Assembly: GCA_018828205.1 (NCBI GenBank)
Contig: JAHJWA010000272.1
Coordinates: 1 to 8,116 of the forward strand
Direction: 5' to 3'
Origin: Alphaproteobacteria bacterium
Lineage (GTDB): Bacteria > Pseudomonadota > Alphaproteobacteria > Sphingomonadales > Sphingomonadaceae
DNA: 8,116 nt
Below the pieces are notes generated by a model. That model saw nothing but the letters and a program-made list of their open reading frames with translations. It was not told the DNA's origin and made no database searches. The translations under genes were made by a program, and so were the position numbers. Numbering within the stretch: position 1 is the first letter of the stretch; the number at the start of each line of letters is the position of its first letter. Of the stretch, positions 1-5,406 are shown piece by piece.

Positions 1-139
1 CGCTCTCCTCGTCCTCTTCCTCGACCGCCTGCGTCACCAGCAGGTCGATTCGCTGCGGCGGCCCCGACTCCTGCGCCAGTGCCGCCTGACCGATGCCGAG
101 CATCAGCACGGCGGCGATAGCGCCCGCGTGTCTCGACAT
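1..139 (-). CDS. N-terminal part of an exported protein of unknown function (runs off the left edge)
   Basis: The - strand reads open from position 139 to the window edge and gives 46 residues. They begin MSRHAGAIAAVLMLGIG, with a basic start followed by a hydrophobic stretch, and then AALA before QES. This is a textbook Sec signal peptide, with likely cleavage after Ala22. The mature part begins QESGPPQRIDLLV and becomes acidic (EEEDEES), so the product is probably periplasmic or outer-membrane. An in-frame ATG lies two codons upstream (145-143). However, the Shine-Dalgarno AGGGAG (152-147) is only 1 base from that ATG and 7 bases from the one at 139, so I chose 139. The gene diverges from glpX with a 55-bp gap. 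Too little is present to name a family. That it is a real gene rests on the signal peptide plus the ribosome binding site. Confidence 0.72.
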   Translation of the reverse strand, partial: MSRHAGAIAAVLMLGIGQAALAQESGPPQRIDLLVTQAVEEEDEES

Positions 140-165
140 TGCCATGCTCCCTGTCTATTCGCGCG

Positions 166-180
166 CCAAACTCGCTTTGG
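166..180. promoter_or_regulatory. Inverted repeat in the divergent intergenic gap, possible operator
   Basis: CCAAA-CTCGC-TTTGG is a perfect 5-bp inverted repeat around a 5-bp spacer. It sits in the 55-bp gap between the leftward exported-protein gene and glpX. A dyad in a divergent promoter region is a plausible regulator site. Five-bp arms are short enough to arise by chance, and I cannot place a convincing -35/-10 pair on either strand. The right arm also overlaps the purine-rich stretch (TGGGGA, 178-183) that is the best ribosome binding site for glpX, so the repeat may have no regulatory role. Confidence 0.22.
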
Positions 181-194
181 GGACTGAACCGACT

Positions 195-1175
195 ATGAAC
201 CTGCCCGCCGACAATCCGCTCGACCGTATTCTGGTCCTCGAAATGGTCCGCGTGACCGAGGCTGCGGCGGTGGCTGCGTCCAAGCTCGTGGGTCGCGGCG
301 ACGAGAAGGCGGCAGATGCCGCCGCGGTCGAGGCCATGCGCAAGGCCTTCGACGAGCTCTATATGGATGGCACCGTCGTGATTGGCGAGGGCGAGCGCGA
401 CGAGGCGCCGATGCTCTATATCGGCGAGAAGGTCGGCGGCGCGCCCGGCAAGGGGCCCAAGATCGACATCGCGCTCGATCCGCTCGAAGGCACCACGATC
501 ACCGCCAAGGCGGGTGCCAACGCGCTCGCGGTGCTCGCGGCTGCCAAGGAAGGCGATCTGCTCAACGCGCCCGACACCTATATGGACAAGCTGGCGGTGG
601 GGCCGGGCTATCCCGAGGGCATCATCGATCTCGCCAAATCGCCCAGCGACAACGTCCGCGCGGTTGCCAAGGCCAAGGGCGTCGAGCCTTCCGAGATCAT
701 CGTCTGCGTGCTCGACCGGCCGCGGCACACGGATCTCATCGCCGAATTGCGCGCGCTGGGCTGCGGCGTGGTGCTGATCGACGACGGCGATGTCGCCGCG
801 GTCATCGCTGTGACCGACGAGGACACGACGATCGACATGTATATGGGCCAGGGGGGAGCTCCCGAAGGCGTGCTCGCGGCAGCGGCGCTGCGCTGCGTCG
901 GCGGCCAGTTCAACGGCCGGCTCGTGTTCCGCAATGAGGAAGAGAAGGGCCGGGCGCGCAAGCTGGGCATTCCCGACGAGCAGTTCGACCGGATCTACAG
1001 GCTCGAGGAGCTCGCGCGCGGCGACTGCATCTTCGCCGCCACCGGCGTGACCGACGGCTCGCTGCTGGCGGGCGTCAAGCGCCGCCGCGGCGGGCTGATG
1101 ACCACCGAGAGCGTCGTGATGCGCGCCAGCAGCGGGACCGTCCGCTGGATCAAGGGCGAGCACAAGGTTCGCTAG
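195..1175 (+). CDS. glpX: Class II fructose-1,6-bisphosphatase (GlpX)
   Basis: The product hydrolyses fructose 1,6-bisphosphate to fructose 6-phosphate in the cytoplasm. It is the committed step of gluconeogenesis and, in many alphaproteobacteria, the only such enzyme. The 326 residues match the usual GlpX length. Visible family motifs are GEGERDEAPM (65-74), the metal/phosphate motif DPLEGT (95-100), GGAPEGV (220-226) and the C-terminal stretch CIFAATGVTDGSLL (278-291). The acidic residues of these motifs (E66, E68, D95, E98, E224) correspond to the family's metal-binding positions. The frame is open back to 93, but a start there would overlap the divergent signal-peptide gene and add 34 residues without GlpX character. 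The start at 195 gives MNLPADNPLDR and has a weak TGGGGA 11 bases upstream. A GC-rich hairpin follows the stop. Family assignment is near certain; the start is likely. Confidence 0.95.
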   Translation: MNLPADNPLDRILVLEMVRVTEAAAVAASKLVGRGDEKAADAAAVEAMRKAFDELYMDGTVVIGEGERDEAPMLYIGEKVGGAPGKGPKIDIALDPLEGTTITAKAGANALAVLAAAKEGDLLNAPDTYMDKLAVGPGYPEGIIDLAKSPSDNVRAVAKAKGVEPSEIIVCVLDRPRHTDLIAELRALGCGVVLIDDGDVAAVIAVTDEDTTIDMYMGQGGAPEGVLAAAALRCVGGQFNGRLVFRNEEEKGRARKLGIPDEQFDRIYRLEELARGDCIFAATGVTDGSLLAGVKRRRGGLMTTESVVMRASSGTVRWIKGEHKVR

Positions 1176-1183
1176 GCGGGGCC

Positions 1184-1209
1184 CGGGTGCGGCGTCCGAT
1201 CCGCACCCG
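1184..1209 (+). terminator. GC-rich hairpin after glpX, possible terminator
   Basis: CGGGTGCGG (1184-1192) and CCGCACCCG (1201-1209) form a perfect 9-bp stem around an 8-base loop, starting 8 bases after the glpX stop codon. The stem is strong but no T-run follows, so this is not a canonical intrinsic terminator. It may stabilise the mRNA 3' end or act with Rho. The remaining 95 bases up to prs hold a TTGCAA (1245-1250) with TAGGCC (1267-1272) at 16-bp spacing, which is too weak to call as a promoter. Confidence 0.45.
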
Positions 1210-1304
1210 CCCACGAGACATGCCGAAAACCGGCGCACCGCGTGTTGCAATCGCGTGACGCTCGGCTAGGCCGTTGCGCGACGCGCTGACAGGGATTCGT
1301 TCGC

Positions 1305-2240
1305 ATGAAAATCATGGCCGCCAATTCGAACCTGCCGCTCGCCCGGGCGATCGCGGCCTATCTCGAAATGCCGTTGGTCGACGCCGGCGTCCGGCGCTTC
1401 GCCGACGAGGAGATTTTCGTCGAGATCCACGAGAACGTCCGCGGCGAGGACGTCTTCGTGGTCCAGTCGACCAGCTATCCCGCCAACGACAATCTGATGG
1501 AACTGCTGATCTGCATCGATGCGCTGCGCCGCGCCTCGGCACGGCGGATCACCGCAGTGGTGCCCTATTTCGGCTATGCCCGCCAGGACCGCAAGCCGGG
1601 TCCGCGCACCCCGATCTCGGCCAAGCTGGTCGCCAATCTGATCACCGAAGCGGGTGCGAACCGGGTCCTGGCGGTCGACCTGCACGCCGGACAGATCCAG
1701 GGCTTCTTCGATATCCCGACCGACAATCTCTATGCCGCTCCGGTGATGGCAGCGGATATCCAGGCGCGCTACGGCGATCAGGATCTGATGGTCGTCAGCC
1801 CCGATGTCGGCGGTGTGGTCCGCGCGCGGGCGCTGGCCAAGCGGCTCGACAATGCGCCGCTCGCCATCGTCGACAAGCGCCGCGACCGCCCGGGCGAGAG
1901 CGAGGTGATGAACATCATCGGCGAGGTGAGGGGGCGCCATTGCATCCTGATCGACGACATCGTCGATTCGGGGGGTACGCTGTGCAACGCCGCAGAAGCG
2001 CTGCTGGCGCAGGGGGCCTCCAGCGTCGCGGCCTATATCAGCCATGGCGTGCTCTCGGGGGGAGCGGTGGCGCGGATCAACAAATCGGCGCTCAAGGAAC
2101 TGGTCATCACCGACACCATCCGCCCCACCGACGACGTGCTCGATTCCGACCGGTTGCGGATACTCACCATCGCGCCGCTGATCGGCGAGGCGGTGCGCCG
2201 CATCGCCGACGAAAGCAGCGTCTCCAGCCTGTTCGACTGA
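1305..2240 (+). CDS. prs: Ribose-phosphate pyrophosphokinase (PRPP synthetase)
   Basis: The enzyme makes phosphoribosyl pyrophosphate from ribose 5-phosphate and ATP. PRPP feeds purine, pyrimidine, histidine, tryptophan and NAD synthesis. The 311 residues match class I bacterial enzymes. Motifs seen are the N-terminal NSNLPLA (7-13), the ATP-binding YFGYARQDRK (88-97), DLHAGQIQGFFDIP (125-138), the flexible-loop KRRDRPGE (191-198) and the PRPP loop ILIDDIVDSGGT (214-225) with its paired Asp. The start at 1305 gives MKIMAANSN, close to the standard family N-terminus, and AGGGA lies 9 bases upstream (1291-1295). The stop is followed after one base by the hisN ATG, so the two are almost certainly co-transcribed. 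Assignment is near certain. Confidence 0.97.
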   Translation: MKIMAANSNLPLARAIAAYLEMPLVDAGVRRFADEEIFVEIHENVRGEDVFVVQSTSYPANDNLMELLICIDALRRASARRITAVVPYFGYARQDRKPGPRTPISAKLVANLITEAGANRVLAVDLHAGQIQGFFDIPTDNLYAAPVMAADIQARYGDQDLMVVSPDVGGVVRARALAKRLDNAPLAIVDKRRDRPGESEVMNIIGEVRGRHCILIDDIVDSGGTLCNAAEALLAQGASSVAAYISHGVLSGGAVARINKSALKELVITDTIRPTDDVLDSDRLRILTIAPLIGEAVRRIADESSVSSLFD

Positions 2241-2241
2241 G

Positions 2242-3078
2242 ATGGCGAGCAGCGCCGATCTCGCGCTCGCCAACCGCCTCGCCGATGCGGCTGGCGAGGC
2301 GATCCGGCCGCTGTTCCGCGGCGCCTGGACCGAGGAGCGCAAGGCCGATGCCTCGCCCGTGACCGAGGTCGACCGCGCCGCCGAGGCGGCGATGCGCGCG
2401 ATCCTGGAAGTCGAGCGGCCCGATGACGGCATCGTCGGCGAGGAATACGGGACGCGCAACGAGAGCGCGGGCCGCCAATGGGTGCTCGACCCGATCGACG
2501 GGACGATCAGCTTCATGGCCGGGCGGCCGATCTTCGGCACGCTGATATCGCTGATGGAAGGCGGCTGGCCGGTGCTCGGGGTCATCGACCAGCCGATCGC
2601 GACGGAGCGCTGGGTCGGTCGGATCGGGCACGAGACGACCTTCAACGGCAAACCCGCGCGCGTGCGCTCGTGCCGCAGTCTCGCCGATGCGGTGCTCGCC
2701 ACCAGCAGCCCGCATTATTTCTCCAGCGAGCAGGCCGACCACTACATGGCGCTCGCGCAGGCGGTGGCGAAGGACAAGCGGCAGGGCATGATCGTCTATG
2801 GCGGCGACTGCTACAATTACGGGCTGCTCGCCTCGGGGCATCTCGACGTGGTCTGCGAGGCCGGGCTGCAGCTGTTCGACTTCGCCGCGCTGGTGCCGAT
2901 CGTCGAAGGCGCGGGCGGGCTGATGTGCGACTGGTCGGGCGAACCGCTCCACGCCGAGAGCGACGGCTGCGTGCTGGCGCTGGGCGAACCGGCGCGGCTC
3001 GAGGATGTGCTCGAGGCGATGGGGCGCATCGACGCGTCGGGGCACGACCACCACCACGACCACGGGCACGGGCACTGA
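2242..3078 (+). CDS. hisN: Histidinol-phosphatase, inositol monophosphatase family, with His-rich C-terminal tail
   Basis: This is a Mg-dependent phosphatase of the inositol monophosphatase fold. It probably removes phosphate from L-histidinol phosphate, the penultimate stage of histidine synthesis. Motifs are GEEYG (66-70), the metal-binding DPIDGT (83-88) followed by SFMAGRPIFGTL, LGVIDQP (112-118), GGDCYNYGLLASGH (187-200) and FDFAALVPIVEGAGG (212-226), which holds the last metal-ligand Asp (D213). The run from DPIDGT through VIDQP and the GGDCY-GLLASGH block are hallmarks of the HisN subfamily rather than true inositol monophosphatases or SuhB. The last 12 residues, GHDHHHDHGHGH, contain seven histidines and are not part of the family core. 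No ribosome binding site stands out; the start lies one base after the prs stop (TGA-G-ATG), so translation is probably coupled. A broader sugar or inositol phosphatase role is the main alternative. Confidence 0.88.
   Translation: MASSADLALANRLADAAGEAIRPLFRGAWTEERKADASPVTEVDRAAEAAMRAILEVERPDDGIVGEEYGTRNESAGRQWVLDPIDGTISFMAGRPIFGTLISLMEGGWPVLGVIDQPIATERWVGRIGHETTFNGKPARVRSCRSLADAVLATSSPHYFSSEQADHYMALAQAVAKDKRQGMIVYGGDCYNYGLLASGHLDVVCEAGLQLFDFAALVPIVEGAGGLMCDWSGEPLHAESDGCVLALGEPARLEDVLEAMGRIDASGHDHHHDHGHGH
3043..3075 (+). repeat. Low-complexity CAC/GAC/GGG codon run encoding the HisN histidine tail
   Basis: Eleven codons made only of CAC, GAC and GGG form a short imperfect repeat at the very 3' end of hisN. 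They encode H-D-H-H-H-D-H-G-H-G-H and all seven histidines use CAC. Such tracts are prone to slippage, so tail length may vary between strains. The peptide resembles the metal-binding tails of nickel or zinc chaperones. Confidence 0.6.
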
Positions 3079-3103
3079 GCGCGCGGCGGCGGGTTTGACG
3101 GGC

Positions 3104-3859
3104 ATGACCACCATTCTCGTCACCGGCGCGGGCAATGGCATCGGCCGTGCCATTCTGCTCCATTTTCACGGTCTGGGCTGGCGGGTCATAGGGCTGGATA
3201 CCGATGCCGAAGCGCTCGCCGAATTGCGCGCGGCGCTCCCGCCAAGCGAGGCGCTGCTGCTGACCTGCGACGTCGGCAAGGAGGGCGAGGTCGCCCGCGC
3301 CTTCGCCCGCATCGAGGAGTGGCTGGGCGAGGAGGCGCTCGATTGCCTCGTCAACAATTCGGGGATCGCCGATCCCTATTGCGGGCCGCTTCCGGATCTG
3401 GCGCTCGACGACTGGCAGCGCTGGATCGACGCCAGCCTCACCGCCGCTTTCCTCTGCAGCCGCGCGGCGGTTGGGCTGCTCGAACGCAGCGAGCAGGCCA
3501 GCATCGTCAACATCTCCTCGACCCGTGCGGTGATGAGCGAGCCCGAATGCTTCGCCTATGCCGCCGCCAAGGGCGGGCTCGACGCGCTGACGCATGCGAT
3601 GGCGGTCTCGCTCGGCCCCGCGATCCGGGTCAACGCGATCCGCCCCGGCTGGATCGAGACCGGGCCGTGGCAGAAGGCCGGCCAGCGCAGCGAGCCCGAA
3701 CACCGCCCGCGCGACCGCGAGCAGCACCCCGTCGGCCGGGTCGGGCGCTGCGAGGATATCGCCGAGGCGGTCGCCTATCTGCACCAGGCGGGCTTTGCGA
3801 CCGGTCAGCACCTCAACATCGACGGCGGCATGACCAGGAAGATGATCTACGAGCACTGA
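3104..3859 (+). CDS. Short-chain dehydrogenase/reductase (SDR), probably NAD-dependent, substrate unknown
   Basis: The 251-residue protein is a classical SDR with a Rossmann fold. It has the cofactor motif TGAGNGIG (7-14), D32 at the end of strand 2 (which usually selects NAD(H)), NNSG (84-87, normally NNAG), Ser139, Tyr152 and Lys156 in the catalytic arrangement (YAAAK), and PGWIET (181-186). It ends GGMTRKMIYEH. The position normally held by the fourth catalytic residue, the Asn of the D-x-N-L-T pattern, reads DASLT, so Ser111 replaces Asn. The frame is open upstream to 3005 inside hisN, but the SDR fold begins exactly at MTTILVTG, so I start at 3104; there is no strong ribosome binding site. 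It lies 25 bases after hisN and one base before the next SDR gene. The family is certain; the substrate cannot be told from the sequence. Confidence 0.9.
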   Translation: MTTILVTGAGNGIGRAILLHFHGLGWRVIGLDTDAEALAELRAALPPSEALLLTCDVGKEGEVARAFARIEEWLGEEALDCLVNNSGIADPYCGPLPDLALDDWQRWIDASLTAAFLCSRAAVGLLERSEQASIVNISSTRAVMSEPECFAYAAAKGGLDALTHAMAVSLGPAIRVNAIRPGWIETGPWQKAGQRSEPEHRPRDREQHPVGRVGRCEDIAEAVAYLHQAGFATGQHLNIDGGMTRKMIYEH

Positions 3860-3860
3860 C

Positions 3861-4610
3861 ATGGGCCCGGCAGCATCCCTGGAGAACCGCACCGCGCTGG
3901 TGACCGGAGCGGCACGCGGGCTCGGCTTCGCCATCGCCCGCGGGCTCGCCGAGAGCGGCGCGCGCGTCTGGCTCAACGGGCGCGACGAGGCTGCGCTGGC
4001 GGCGGCAGCCGAGGAGATCGGCCGCGAGGCGCGCGTTCTCGCTTTCGATATCGCCGACGATTCGGCCTGCGAATCGGCTTTCGCGAGAATCGCCGAGGAG
4101 GGGGGGCTCGACATTCTGGTCAACAATGTCGGCCAGCGCGACCGGCGCCCGCTCGCCGAGCTTGGCCGCGGCGACATGAGCGCGCTGCTCGACACCAATC
4201 TGGTCGCGCCCTTCGACCTCGCGCGCCGCGCCGCCCCGCTGATGCGGGCGCGCGGCTACGGGCGGATCGTCAACATCACCTCGATCGCCGCCGATATCGC
4301 GCGCGGCGATCCGCTTTACACCGCCAGCAAGGGCGGCCTCGCCGCGCTGACCCGCGCGCTGGCGGCCGAGCTCGGCGCCGGCGGGATCACCGTCAACGCG
4401 GTCGCACCGGGCTATTTCGCCACCGAGGCCAACGCCGCGATGGTCGCCGATCCCGAGGTCGCGGCGCATCTCGCGCGGCGCACCTCGCTGGGCCGCTGGG
4501 GGCAGCCGCACGAGATCGCCGGCGCGGTCGTCTTCCTCGCCTCGCCCGCCGCCAGCTACGTCACCGGACAGACGCTGGCGGTCGACGGCGGCTACCTCAG
4601 CCACTTCTGA
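3861..4610 (+). CDS. SDR family oxidoreductase resembling gluconate 5-dehydrogenase, probably NADP-dependent
   Basis: This is a second classical SDR, of 249 residues. It shows TGAARGLG (15-22), NGR at 39-41 after strand 2 (an Arg here usually means NADP(H)), NNVG (88-91), the conserved Asn113, Ser141, Tyr153 and Lys157 (YTASK), and APGYFATEA (182-190). The C-terminal pattern RTSLGRWGQPHEIAGA followed by VTGQTLAVDGG recalls, from memory, gluconate 5-dehydrogenases of the IdnO type. That is a subfamily resemblance, not proof of substrate; 3-oxoacyl reductases look similar. The spacing from the catalytic Ser to Tyr is 12 residues, one fewer than usual. The gene begins one base after the previous SDR stop, so coupling is likely. 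It is the last gene before the ribosomal-protein promoter region. The pair could act in sequence on one substrate, which is inference. Confidence 0.9.
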   Translation: MGPAASLENRTALVTGAARGLGFAIARGLAESGARVWLNGRDEAALAAAAEEIGREARVLAFDIADDSACESAFARIAEEGGLDILVNNVGQRDRRPLAELGRGDMSALLDTNLVAPFDLARRAAPLMRARGYGRIVNITSIAADIARGDPLYTASKGGLAALTRALAAELGAGGITVNAVAPGYFATEANAAMVADPEVAAHLARRTSLGRWGQPHEIAGAVVFLASPAASYVTGQTLAVDGGYLSHF

Positions 4611-4613
4611 TGC

Positions 4614-4641
4614 TTGCCTTTGCGGGCAAAAAGGCTATGTG
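4614..4641 (+). promoter_or_regulatory. Candidate housekeeping promoter for rpmI-rplT
   Basis: TTGCCTT (4614-4620) and GCTATGTG (4634-4641) are separated by 13 bases. They partly match the Caulobacter housekeeping consensus TTGaCgS, 10-14 bases, GCTANAWC. The -35 element begins four bases after the SDR stop. Initiation would fall near 4648, giving a leader of about 80 bases. The same DNA contains the dyad GCCTTT (4616-4621) / AAAGGC (4630-4635), which could be an operator or a weak hairpin. The match is partial, so this is a candidate only. Confidence 0.45.
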
Positions 4642-4654
4642 CGCGAGCTTCAAC

Positions 4655-4727
4655 GACACGTGATTCATGTGCCGGCCTGGCGACAAGGGCTGCCAGGGCT
4701 GGTTCGACGTGTCTCTGCAAGGAGATG
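4655..4727 (+). promoter_or_regulatory. Structured mRNA leader before rpmI, possible ribosomal-protein autoregulatory element
   Basis: Four pairings can be drawn. Long-range stem: GACACGT (4655-4661) with ACGTGTC (4707-4713), 7 bp. Local hairpin: CACGTG (4657-4662) with CATGTG (4666-4671), 6 bp with one G-U pair. Central hairpin: CCTGGC (4676-4681) with GCCAGG (4692-4697). Last: TGTCTC (4710-4715) with GAGATG (4722-4727), two G-U pairs, which covers part of the Shine-Dalgarno. The long-range stem excludes both the first local hairpin and the last one, so the leader could switch between an open and a closed ribosome binding site. L20 is known to repress the rpmI-rplT region through leader RNA in E. 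coli and Bacillus subtilis; an equivalent role here is inference. Confidence 0.4.
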
Positions 4728-4730
4728 AAA

Positions 4731-4934
4731 ATGCCCAAGCTGAAGACCAAAAGCGGTGTGAAGAAACGCTTCAAAATCACCGCCACCGGCAAGATCAAGC
4801 ACGGCGTCGCTGGCAAGCGCCACCGGCTGATCAGCCACAATGCGAAGTATATCCGCCAGCACCGCAGGACCAAAGTTCTCTCCAAGGCCGACAACGCCGC
4901 GGTGAAGAAATGGGCCCCCTACGGGCTCGGTTGA
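4731..4934 (+). CDS. rpmI: 50S ribosomal protein L35
   Basis: This small basic protein of the large ribosomal subunit has 67 residues, the normal L35 length. It begins MPKLKTKSGVKKRFKIT and contains GKRHRLISHNAK, both family hallmarks, and is rich in Lys and Arg throughout. The start is set by an excellent Shine-Dalgarno, AAGGAG (4719-4724), 6 bases upstream. An in-frame ATG at 4725 is too close to that site and would add a non-family MK. rplT follows after 25 bases. infC, which usually precedes rpmI, is absent; its place is taken by an SDR gene and a candidate promoter. Confidence 0.97.
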   Translation: MPKLKTKSGVKKRFKITATGKIKHGVAGKRHRLISHNAKYIRQHRRTKVLSKADNAAVKKWAPYGLG

Positions 4935-4959
4935 GCCCTCGGTTTAAGGAGAAAGAGAT

Positions 4960-5319
4960 ATGCCTCGCATCAAACGCGGCGTGACCACACGCCAGAAGCA
5001 CAAGCGGCTCCTCGACCAGGCCAAGGGCTATCGCGGTCGTCGCAAGAACACCATTCGCGTCGCGCGTCAGGCGGTCGAAAAGGCCGGCCAGTACGCCTAT
5101 CGCGACCGCAAGGTTAAGAAGCGCAACTTCCGCGCCCTGTGGATCCAGCGCATCAACGCGGCGGTCCGCGCCGAAGGCCTGACCTATTCGCAGTTCATGC
5201 ACGGCGCCAAGCTCGCCGGGATCGAACTCGACCGCAAGGTGATGGCCGACCTCGCCATGAATGAAAGCGCCGCCTTCGGTGCGATCATCAAGCAGGCCAA
5301 GGGCGCGCTTCCCGCCTGA
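4960..5319 (+). CDS. rplT: 50S ribosomal protein L20
   Basis: L20 is an early assembly protein that binds 23S rRNA, and in several bacteria it also represses its own operon. The 119 residues match the family. The N-terminus MPRIKRGVTTRQKHKR is the basic rRNA-binding tail. It is followed by AKGYRGRRKNTIRVA, then RDRKVKKRNFRALWIQRINAAVR in the globular start, and GLTYSQFMHG. A strong AAGGAG (4946-4951) lies 8 bases before the ATG. The gene is co-transcribed with rpmI and a strong terminator follows 15 bases after the stop codon. Assignment is near certain. Confidence 0.98.
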   Translation: MPRIKRGVTTRQKHKRLLDQAKGYRGRRKNTIRVARQAVEKAGQYAYRDRKVKKRNFRALWIQRINAAVRAEGLTYSQFMHGAKLAGIELDRKVMADLAMNESAAFGAIIKQAKGALPA

Positions 5320-5334
5320 ACCTTCGCATAAGCG

Positions 5335-5377
5335 AAAGAAAGAGCGCCGCCCCTCCCGGGGTTGGCGCTTTTTCTTT
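5335..5377 (+). terminator. Strong intrinsic terminator after rplT, just ahead of pheS
   Basis: AAAGAAAGAGCGCC (5335-5348) pairs with GGCGCTTTTTCTTT (5364-5377) in a 14-bp stem with one G-U pair. CCCC (5350-5353) with GGGG (5358-5361) closes an inner hairpin. The T-rich 3' arm, with TTTTT at 5369-5373, supplies the terminator tract and the A-rich 5' arm makes it potentially bidirectional. A small hairpin, TTCGC-ATAA-GCGAA (5323-5336), lies immediately upstream and shares two bases with its foot. The terminator ends 29 bases before the pheS ATG, so it either separates the operons or acts as an attenuator for pheST. Confidence 0.9.
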
Positions 5378-5406
5378 GTCCGGCTTTCGGCTAGCGAGCC
5401 CACCAT

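Noticed and set aside
93..194. 34-residue N-terminal extension of GlpX
   Set aside because: It would overlap the divergent signal-peptide gene, lacks GlpX similarity, and the family length fits the start at 195.
1245..1272. Promoter for prs (TTGCAA and TAGGCC)
   Set aside because: The -10 element is poor and the spacing is only acceptable; the match is no better than chance.
1266..2702. 478-codon open frame on the - strand across prs and hisN
   Set aside because: Antisense shadow of well-conserved genes; composition is Arg/Ala/Asp-rich as expected from reversed GC-rich codons.
3005..3103. Upstream extension of the first SDR, starting inside hisN
   Set aside because: It would encode a Thr-rich string from the out-of-frame His-tail codons; the SDR fold starts cleanly at 3104.
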